Assembly: GCA_025934385.1 (NCBI GenBank)
Contig: JAICYE010000198.1
Coordinates: 1 to 5,309 of the forward strand
DNA: 5,309 nucleotides
From: Acidimicrobiia bacterium
GTDB taxonomy: Bacteria > Actinomycetota > Acidimicrobiia > IMCC26256 > BP-133
Direction of reading: 5' to 3'
Part shown: positions 1-5,309 of the stretch, piece after piece
Position numbering within the stretch: position 1 is the first letter of the stretch
Layout: every line of letters begins with the position of its first letter
The notes under the pieces: model-generated
The model's database searches: none
What the model saw: the letters and a program-made list of their open reading frames with translations, nothing else
What the model was told of the DNA's origin: nothing
Position numbers and translations under genes: made by a program

Positions 1-492
1 CCGTCGCTCCCCGCGGTGTACGGCGACGACGAGTTCATCCAGCGCCTCACCGCCGCCCTCGACGCCATCGTGGCGCCGACGATCTCCACCCTCGACAACT
101 TCGCCGGCTACCTCGACCCGGGGCTGACACCGCCCGACTTCCTCGACTGGCTGGCTGGCTGGGTCGGGGTCATGCTCGACGAGCACTGGCCTCTCGAACG
201 CCAACGCGGCCTCGTGGCCCGGATCGCCGCCATCCACGCCCGACGCGGCACCGCCGGCGCGCTGGCCGAGGAGGTGGCGCTCTACACCGCCGTGCCGCCG
301 GAGATCAACGAGAGCGGGGGCGTGTCGTGGTCGTCGACGCCGGACGGGCCCCTGCCCGGGCGGCCCGAGCCCGGCCTCACCGTCCGGGTCCGGGGCGCCG
401 ACGGGTCGGCCGTCGACCAGGCCCGGGTCGAAGCCATCGTGGCCGCCGCCAAGCCGGCCCATGTCCCCCACGCAGTCGAGGTGGTCCGATGA
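1..492 (+). CDS. Phage-tail-like baseplate protein, P2 gpI type (5'-truncated by window edge), probable CIS/eCIS component
   Basis: This is the C-terminal 163 residues of a tail protein resembling the P2 gpI (Tail_P2_I / TIGR02242-type) family. In contractile tails and CIS particles such proteins belong to the baseplate wedge that links the sheath-tube complex to the outer baseplate. Numbered from the first visible codon, residues 3-7 (LPAVY) and the following helix match the usual N-terminal part of this family. Residues 31-60 carry the LDN...YLDP...PPDFLDWLAGWVG region, residues 67-86 the RQRGLV...HARRGT segment, and residues 126-163 the final beta-helix-beta unit with KPAHVPH. The frame is open to base 1, and LPAVY includes residues before GTG 16-18, so that GTG is unlikely to be the start; the true start lies outside the window. 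The stop TGA 490-492 overlaps the next gene's ATG, indicating one operon. A prophage origin is the alternative, but no lysis or integration gene is visible. Family assignment is from recognition of motifs, not a search. Confidence 0.88.
   Translation, partial: PSLPAVYGDDEFIQRLTAALDAIVAPTISTLDNFAGYLDPGLTPPDFLDWLAGWVGVMLDEHWPLERQRGLVARIAAIHARRGTAGALAEEVALYTAVPPEINESGGVSWSSTPDGPLPGRPEPGLTVRVRGADGSAVDQARVEAIVAAAKPAHVPHAVEVVR
478..481 (+). promoter_or_regulatory. Shine-Dalgarno site (GAGG) for the zinc-ribbon membrane protein
   Basis: GAGG lies 7 bases before ATG 489-491, inside the last codons of the upstream tail gene. The spacing is ideal, and the start overlaps the upstream stop as ATGA. Together these fix 489 as the start rather than the in-frame GTG at 327, whose extra 54 residues would be an Arg/Pro/Gly-rich out-of-frame shadow of the tail gene. 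Translational coupling of the two genes is the likely consequence. Confidence 0.7.
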
Positions 493-1736
493 CGATCGTC
501 TGTACGAAGTGCGGGTTCCGCAACGGGGCGCAGGACGACTTCTGCGGTTCGTGCGGCGAGTTCCTGGAGTTCGTGGGGGAACGCATCGCCGACGCCGAAC
601 CGGAGGTGGCCGACGGCGCGTCGTCCGCGGCAACGGACGTCGACGTCGTCATCCCCGAAACCGAACCCGAGCGCGTGGTCGCCGAGCCGGCCCCGCCCCA
701 TGACGCGGCCCCGCGATCCATCACCGAACCGCCGACGCCTCCGCCGCCGCCGACCATGAGCACACCGCCGCCGACCGTCACGGAACCGCCGCCGGCGGCC
801 ATCACCGAACCGGCCCCGGCGGCCATCACCGAACCGGCCCCGGCCCCGGCCCCGACCATGGAACCCCGGCCGGCGATCCCCAAGGTCCCTCCGCCGCCCG
901 AGGCAATCCAACCGGCGGCGATCACCCCGCAGCAGCTCCCCACCCGCCGTCGGGCGAAGGCGGCGCCGGCCGCGCCCGTCATCCATCCCGGCGACCTGGT
1001 CTGCGGCGAATGCGGCCAGGGCAACGACGCGGCGCGGCGCTTCTGCCGGAGCTGCGGGGCATCGCTCGTCGGCGCGGCGGTCAGCACGCCCGAGCGGCGG
1101 CGCTGGTGGCACCGCTTCCGCCGCAAGCCCGAGGTGCACCTGGCCGGCGACCGGCCGATGCAGCGGGGCCCGTCGCTCGCCGGTCGCATCGCCAAGGGGG
1201 TGCTCGGGCTGGCGGTTGTGGCCGCCATCGTCGGGCTGGCCGGGCCCTGGCGCTCGAACGTGACCGACGCCTTCCACTCGGCCCGCAAGAAGGTCGCCCC
1301 GAAGTTCCAGCCGGTGAACCCGGTCAAGGCGGAGGCCAGTTCGTCGCTGTCCGGCCACGGGCCGGAGCTGGCCATCGACACCGGCTCCAACACGTGGTGG
1401 GCCGAGGGAGCCAAGGGCAACGGCGAAGGCCAGCGGATCTCGGTCTTCTTCGCCCAGCCGGTGGACCTCGGCAAGATCGGATTCACCATCGGCGCGGCCG
1501 GTGACCAGTTCCTGGCCCTGCCCCGGCCCCACGACCTGCACATCACGATGCAGGGACCGGCCGACAAGCCGCCGGCGGCCAAGGACCTGAGCGTCGTCGA
1601 CAAGCCCGACTTCCAGAACTTCGATCTGACGGGCGACGCCGTCACCCGCCTCGACATCGAGATCCGTTCCGTCTACCCGGGGCAGTCGGGCAGCACCTGT
1701 GCCATCACCGACATCCAGTTCTTCCGCCGGGCCTGA
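489..1736 (+). CDS. Zinc-ribbon, Pro-rich, single-pass membrane protein with C-terminal discoidin/NADase-type glycan-binding-like domain (CisA-like candidate)
   Basis: A 415-residue protein starting at ATG 489. Zinc ribbon 1 is C5-x2-C8-x10-C19-x2-C22. A disordered Pro/Ala/Glu-rich linker follows (about residues 57-160) with repeated TEP motifs. Zinc ribbon 2 is C172-x2-C175-x10-C186-x2-C189, with identical spacing. An Arg-rich stretch (202-212) precedes one hydrophobic helix (about 237-254). The last segment (about 277-415) is a beta-rich domain with an AIDTGSNTWWAEG motif, a G-x-G-x2-I-x-V-x-F strand and a terminal TDIQFF strand, as in F5/8-type-C (discoidin)-like and NADase-type glycan-binding domains. 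The positive-inside pattern suggests the ribbons and linker face the cytoplasm and the beta domain faces outward. No signal peptide is seen. It overlaps the tail gene by ATGA, so it is probably made with the CIS particle. By architecture it could be a CisA-like membrane adaptor for a contractile injection system, recalled from Streptomyces work and not tested here. A generic zinc-ribbon membrane protein is the alternative. Confidence 0.88.
   Translation: MTIVCTKCGFRNGAQDDFCGSCGEFLEFVGERIADAEPEVADGASSAATDVDVVIPETEPERVVAEPAPPHDAAPRSITEPPTPPPPPTMSTPPPTVTEPPPAAITEPAPAAITEPAPAPAPTMEPRPAIPKVPPPPEAIQPAAITPQQLPTRRRAKAAPAAPVIHPGDLVCGECGQGNDAARRFCRSCGASLVGAAVSTPERRRWWHRFRRKPEVHLAGDRPMQRGPSLAGRIAKGVLGLAVVAAIVGLAGPWRSNVTDAFHSARKKVAPKFQPVNPVKAEASSSLSGHGPELAIDTGSNTWWAEGAKGNGEGQRISVFFAQPVDLGKIGFTIGAAGDQFLALPRPHDLHITMQGPADKPPAAKDLSVVDKPDFQNFDLTGDAVTRLDIEIRSVYPGQSGSTCAITDIQFFRRA
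792..844 (+). repeat. 24-bp in-frame tandem repeat encoding ITEPAPAA units in the Pro-rich linker
   Basis: A 29-base stretch beginning at 792 recurs exactly beginning at 816, giving a 24-bp period (8 codons). It encodes ITEPAPAA followed by ITEPAPAP. Looser TEP-containing units flank it (around 718-735, 774-790 and 856-866), so the linker seems to have grown by in-frame slippage or duplication. Because the unit is a multiple of three, copy-number change would lengthen or shorten the linker without breaking the frame. Confidence 0.85.
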
Positions 1737-1756
1737 CCCCGGACCGGAGCGATCAA

Positions 1757-4700
1757 TCAATCGGCGCGGTCGACGGGCAGCCCCAGCTCGGCCAGCGCCT
1801 CCTCGTAGCTGCGCTGCGCCCGCTGGGCGGCCGCCCGGTCGCCGGCCCGCTGCCGGGCCCGCACCAGGACGCGCCACAGCGTGTCGTGGTAGCGGTCGAT
1901 CCGCAGGCCCCACTCGCAGGTGGCGGCCGCGGCGGCGAAGTCCCCGTCCTCCAACGCCAACCGGGCCCGGGCCAGCGCCGCCTCCGCCGCTTCCGTCCGC
2001 AGCTCCTCCCGGCGGCCGACGACCCATTCGGCCGGCCCGTCCTCGGGCAGCAGGTCACCGCCGTAGACCGCCCGGGCCCGGTCGAGGGCGGCGGCGGCCG
2101 CCTCGGTCGACCCGGACTTCAACGCGGCGCGCGACTCCGCCAGGGCGCGTTCGAAGGCGACGAGATCGATGTCGGCCGGTTCCGGCAGGGTGAGGCGGTA
2201 GGCGTCGCCCTGCCGCACGACCAGCGACGACTCGCCCCGGCTGGCCTCCGGCTCGAGCAGCCTTCGCAGCGACGAGATCGTCACCTGGAGGTTGTGCATC
2301 CCCGCCTTCAGCTCGGTGTCGGGCCACAGCGCCTCGACGATCGACTCGCGGTGGACGGGGTCGCCGGCCCGCGCCGCCAGCAGCCGCAACGCCTGGCGGA
2401 CCCGGGGTTTCGCCGGGGTGAGGTCGATCTCCCGCCCGTCGAGCTCGAGCCGGAACCGCCCGAGGCAGCGCAGGACGGCCCGGGGCGCTTCCACCGCCGT
2501 GGCCGCCGCCGGCGCCGCGGCCGCGCCGATGGCCGCCGGCGAACGGTCGACGGGCGCCCGCACCGTTGCGCCGCTGATCGCCTCGGCCCGGTCGAGGACG
2601 GCGGCCATGCCCAGCTCTTCGGCGGTGCGGCGGGTCTCGTCGAGCAGCGCCCCGGCCCGCGCCGCCGCCCCCCTCCGCAGGAGCACGGCGGCGTACTCGC
2701 ATCCGGTGCGGACGACCAGCGGGCGGGCGCCGAGCCGGCGGGCCAGCGTCAGCGCGGCGGCGAAGTGCCGTTCGGCCAGCCGGAGCCGCCCGGCGGCGGC
2801 GGCCAGCCGGCCGAGGACGTCGTCCACCGTTCCGAGGCAGGCCACCCCGAGGCCGATCACCACCACCCGCTCCCGCCACGGCCGGAGGGCCCGGTAGAGG
2901 ACGTCGCCGCGACGGCGGTCCCCGATCCGGGCGCAGGTCTCGGCCAGGAAGAAGGCGCTCGGCAGCCAGCCCTGATCCGGGATCTCGAGCCCGGTCTCCG
3001 ACACGAAGCGCTCCAGCCGCGCCGCCGCTTCGGCCTGCCGCCCCGTCTCGGCCGCCAGCCAGGCCAGCACCGGCCGCCAGCCGGGGCTCGACGGCTGCTC
3101 CACCACCGAACGGATGTGGGGCTCCAGCTCACCCGCCCGACCCTGTTCCCGGCGCAGGACGAGCATCTGCGCCAGGTACACCTCCGTCGACCGGAGCCGC
3201 CCGGCCGGCGCCTGCCCCAGGGCGTCGCGGGACAGTTCCTCGACGGCGGCGAACCTCCCTTCGAGCAGGGCCCGCATGGCCCGCAGGCTGGCGAGCTCGA
3301 GCGACGCCGCCCCGGTCGGTTCGTCGAGGAACGCCGCCAGGGCGTTGAGCTGGCGGTCGGCGGCGGACTGGTCACCGGCCTCCAGCGCGTCCCGCAGCCG
3401 GTAACGGCGGGCCTGCAGCAGGAGCTCGGTGTCCCCGCCCCGGGTCGCGGCGGCGATCATCTCGTCGGCGGCCGCGGTGCGGGCGGCCAGCTGGTCGGGC
3501 CCGGCGAGCGCCCAGTGCCACACCTCCAGGGCCCGGGCCTGCGCCCGGGGGTCACCGGTGCGCGCTGCCAGGGCCCGGGCCTGGGCGGCCAAGGCGGTGA
3601 AGCGGGCGGCGTCCCCGGCCCGGTAGGCGACCGCCGCCAGCCGGGCCTCCAGCAGCGCCGCCATCGGCTCCTCCTCGGCTCCGTAGGCCTCCCGGGCCTC
3701 GCGGAGCAGCGCCTGGGCGTCGTCGTCCCGGGCCATGTTCTCGCCCGCCACCCCGTCGATCTCCAGCGCCGCCTGGGCCAGCAGCGCCCGGTTGCCGGTC
3801 GACCGGGCCAGGTCCACGGCCTGGAGGAGAAAACGCCGCCCCTCCCGGCGCCGGCCGGTCAGGGCCTCGGCCCGCCCGATCCCGACCAGGGCCCGGCCGG
3901 TGGCCTCGTCGCCGGCCGAGCCGCCCTCGGCCAGGTTCAACGCCGTCCGGTACAAAACGGCCGCCACGCCCATCCCGCCGGAGCTGAGCGCCTGGTCGGC
4001 CGCCCGCAAGGCGTAGCCCACGGCCCGCCCGGCCGTGCCGGGACCGGCCGCCCGGCTGAAGTGGTGTGTCAGCTCGGCCAGCGTCGCCGGCGAGCGGTCG
4101 GTACGCCGCCGCTCCAGCACGCCGCCGACGCGTTCGTGCCAGGCGGCGCGCTGGGCGGGATCGATCCGTTCGTAGACGACCTCGCGGCTGAGCTCGTTGG
4201 TGAACCGGAAACGGCGGGAGCCGAGCTCGTCCACGACTCCGACCCGCAGCGCCGGGCCGAGTTGCTCCAGCACCTCGGTTTCGCTGATGTCCAGCGTCGA
4301 CCGCAGCATCGCCAGATCGAACCCGGTGCCGACGACGGCGGCGACCCGGAGCAGTTCGACGGTACCGGCGGGCAGATGGGCGAGCTGTTCCACCACGGCG
4401 TGGCGGACGACCGCCGGCACCGGCACCACCGCCGCCTGCTCCGGCTCGAAGCGACCCTGGCGGCCGAGCACGGCCAGGATCTCCAGCGTGAACAACGGGT
4501 TTCCGCCCGTCCGGCGGTGGAGGACCTCGGTCAGCCCGGCCGTCACGCGGCCCCGCAGGCTCGGCCCGACGAGCAGTTCCAGGTCGGAGGACGGGAGGCC
4601 CCGCAGACGCAGGAAACGGCGGGGATCGAGCGCGTCCAGCGCCGGCGCCAGGGGGCTGTCGGGGGCCGGCGGCCGGCCGAGCACGACGACGAGCACCGGC

Positions 4701-5305
4701 TCCTTGGCCAGTTCGTCGTCGAGTTGCGGAAGGGCCGCAGCCGTTCTCGGGTTTCCCCGGTGGAAGTCGTCGATGACGACCAGCTGCGGTGCCGTCTTCG
4801 CCGCGTCACTGAGCGTCTCGGCCAGCCGGACCACGTCGTCGCTGACGGTGATGGCGACTTCCCGCACGCCCCGGGCCCGGGCCAGGCCGACGAGCTGCTC
4901 CACCAGGCGGGTCTTGCCCACGCCCGCTTCGCCGATGACCGCCACGACGCCGCCCGCGCCGGCCCGGGCACCGTCGAGGTGGACGAGCAGCTCGGCCAGC
5001 TCGTCGCTCCGGCCGACGAAGGGCGGGGTGGCCCGTTCGGTGCTCGGCGCCCGCGACTCGCCCTGGCTGAGCGGCAGGACGTCGCCGTCCGGGTCGACCG
5101 CCCCCGCCGTGGCAAGGTGCTCGGGGGCCCGCTCGGGCTCGGCGGCCGCCCGGGCCAGGAGGGCCAGCGCCTGGGCGCCGGGAACGCCGAGGCCCCGCGC
5201 CAGCGCCTCGGCCGACCGGGCCGTGTCGGCCGCCGCCGGATCGCCGGCCGTGGCCTGCGCCAGAGCCAGCGACCCCTGCGCCCAGGCCTCGGCCGGTCCT
5301 TCGGA
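1757..5305 (-). CDS. Large SARP/LAL-like regulator: P-loop ATPase, TPR-like helical region, C-terminal winged helix and BTAD; 5' end unresolved
   Basis: This frame is open for 1182 residues up to a TGA at 5308-5306. Its only ATG/GTG/TTG start is GTG 4945-4943 (1062 residues), which would begin just before Walker A. Numbered from that GTG: Walker A GEAGVGKT is 5-12 (K11), Walker B QLVVIDDF 54-61, an arginine after the next strand is R91, and a TGGNPLF motif is 146-152, all typical of AAA_16/STAND regulators. Residues about 300-790 are Ala/Leu/Arg-rich paired helices, as in TPR regions of large LuxR-type (LAL/MalT-like) regulators. An Ala/Pro linker (about 792-820) leads to an OmpR/SARP-type winged helix (about 823-922, with LWPD and SSLRRLLEP) and a BTAD (about 925-1055). 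The upstream codons encode a PFVGR motif (5023-5009) that normally opens this ATPase, so the gene very probably starts further upstream. It should be a cytoplasmic, ATP-dependent transcriptional activator. Its ligand and targets are unknown. It converges on the tail operon with a 20-bp gap, so a role in that operon is only inferred from position. Confidence 0.9.
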   Translation of the reverse strand, partial: SEGPAEAWAQGSLALAQATAGDPAAADTARSAEALARGLGVPGAQALALLARAAAEPERAPEHLATAGAVDPDGDVLPLSQGESRAPSTERATPPFVGRSDELAELLVHLDGARAGAGGVVAVIGEAGVGKTRLVEQLVGLARARGVREVAITVSDDVVRLAETLSDAAKTAPQLVVIDDFHRGNPRTAAALPQLDDELAKEPVLVVVLGRPPAPDSPLAPALDALDPRRFLRLRGLPSSDLELLVGPSLRGRVTAGLTEVLHRRTGGNPLFTLEILAVLGRQGRFEPEQAAVVPVPAVVRHAVVEQLAHLPAGTVELLRVAAVVGTGFDLAMLRSTLDISETEVLEQLGPALRVGVVDELGSRRFRFTNELSREVVYERIDPAQRAAWHERVGGVLERRRTDRSPATLAELTHHFSRAAGPGTAGRAVGYALRAADQALSSGGMGVAAVLYRTALNLAEGGSAGDEATGRALVGIGRAEALTGRRREGRRFLLQAVDLARSTGNRALLAQAALEIDGVAGENMARDDDAQALLREAREAYGAEEEPMAALLEARLAAVAYRAGDAARFTALAAQARALAARTGDPRAQARALEVWHWALAGPDQLAARTAAADEMIAAATRGGDTELLLQARRYRLRDALEAGDQSAADRQLNALAAFLDEPTGAASLELASLRAMRALLEGRFAAVEELSRDALGQAPAGRLRSTEVYLAQMLVLRREQGRAGELEPHIRSVVEQPSSPGWRPVLAWLAAETGRQAEAAARLERFVSETGLEIPDQGWLPSAFFLAETCARIGDRRRGDVLYRALRPWRERVVVIGLGVACLGTVDDVLGRLAAAAGRLRLAERHFAAALTLARRLGARPLVVRTGCEYAAVLLRRGAAARAGALLDETRRTAEELGMAAVLDRAEAISGATVRAPVDRSPAAIGAAAAPAAATAVEAPRAVLRCLGRFRLELDGREIDLTPAKPRVRQALRLLAARAGDPVHRESIVEALWPDTELKAGMHNLQVTISSLRRLLEPEASRGESSLVVRQGDAYRLTLPEPADIDLVAFERALAESRAALKSGSTEAAAAALDRARAVYGGDLLPEDGPAEWVVGRREELRTEAAEAALARARLALEDGDFAAAAATCEWGLRIDRYHDTLWRVLVRARQRAGDRAAAQRAQRSYEEALAELGLPVDRAD
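4946..5305 (-). other. Coding-like N-terminal extension of the regulator without a canonical start codon
   Basis: These 120 codons are in frame with the regulator and have the same G/C-ending codon bias. They encode an Ala/Leu-rich helical segment resembling a TPR pair (5293-5141), a linker, then PFVGRSDELAELL (5023-4985), the standard N-terminal part of an AAA_16 domain. No ATG, GTG or TTG occurs in this frame here, and TGA lies at 5308-5306. An SD-like GAAGGA at 5302-5297 has no in-frame start at suitable spacing. Possible readings are an edge sequence error, a frameshift or nonsense mutation in a longer gene, or an unusual CTG start. An edge error or a disrupted longer gene seems more likely than CTG. 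Confidence 0.7.
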
Positions 5306-5309
5306 TCAA

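Noticed and set aside
16..18. GTG as the start of the tail protein
   Set aside because: The frame is open to base 1, and the codons before it (PSLPA) complete the conserved LPAVY motif, so the gene is cut by the window edge.
327..488. Upstream in-frame GTG start giving the membrane protein 54 extra residues
   Set aside because: The extra residues are an Arg/Pro/Gly-rich shadow of the tail gene. ATG 489 has a GAGG site at ideal spacing and an ATGA overlap.
1750..1763. Small inverted repeat CGAT...ATCG between the convergent genes as a terminator
   Set aside because: A 4-bp stem with a 6-base loop and no T-run is too weak to support a terminator.
282..2027. Long minus-strand open frame (581 codons) opposite the membrane-protein gene, with Arg/Gly-rich repeats
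   Set aside because: It mirrors the Pro-rich coding strand and is Arg/Gly-rich low complexity with no recognisable domain. Long antisense frames are expected at this GC content, and the plus-strand frame has clear domains.
2292..2897. Plus-strand open frame opposite the regulator's winged helix region
   Set aside because: Ser/Arg/Ala-rich antisense shadow with no recognisable motif; the minus strand has a well-matched SARP domain here.
4806..5309. Alternative minus-strand frame starting TTG at 5309
   Set aside because: Its product is Gly/Arg-rich with no domain, while the neighbouring frame carries the PFVGR and P-loop motifs of the regulator.

Overview
The window is very GC-rich (about 70% or more by eye) and its codons end almost always in G or C. 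It uses GTG and ATG starts and tightly overlapping genes. This suggests a high-GC Actinomycetota genome, but no rRNA or other marker is present to narrow the lineage. Both window edges cut into coding sequence, so it is a fragment of a larger locus.

Layout: positions 1-492 (+) hold the 3' part of a phage-tail-like baseplate protein of the P2 gpI type. Positions 489-1736 (+) overlap it by four bases and encode a 415-residue membrane protein. That protein has two zinc ribbons split by a long Pro-rich linker, one transmembrane helix and a C-terminal discoidin-like beta domain. After a 20-bp gap, positions 1757-5305 (-) encode a very large regulator in tail-to-tail orientation. Its order is P-loop ATPase, long helical TPR-like region, then a SARP-type winged helix and a BTAD domain at the C-terminus. 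No tRNA, rRNA, CRISPR array, insertion sequence, promoter or convincing terminator was seen. Almost all of the window is coding.

Interpretation: a gpI-like tail protein translationally coupled to a zinc-ribbon / transmembrane / glycan-binding-like protein fits the end of an extracellular or cytoplasmic contractile injection system (CIS/eCIS) operon of the actinobacterial type. The baseplate gene would help build the particle. The membrane protein has the architecture I associate with membrane adaptors of Streptomyces CIS (CisA-like), which could dock the particle from the cytoplasmic side. The convergent ATPase regulator may control this locus or be an unrelated neighbour; the sequence does not decide. 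The 5' end of the regulator is anomalous. Its ATPase domain and about 80 further coding-like codons lie upstream of the only ATG/GTG/TTG start, and an in-frame TGA sits one base from the window edge.
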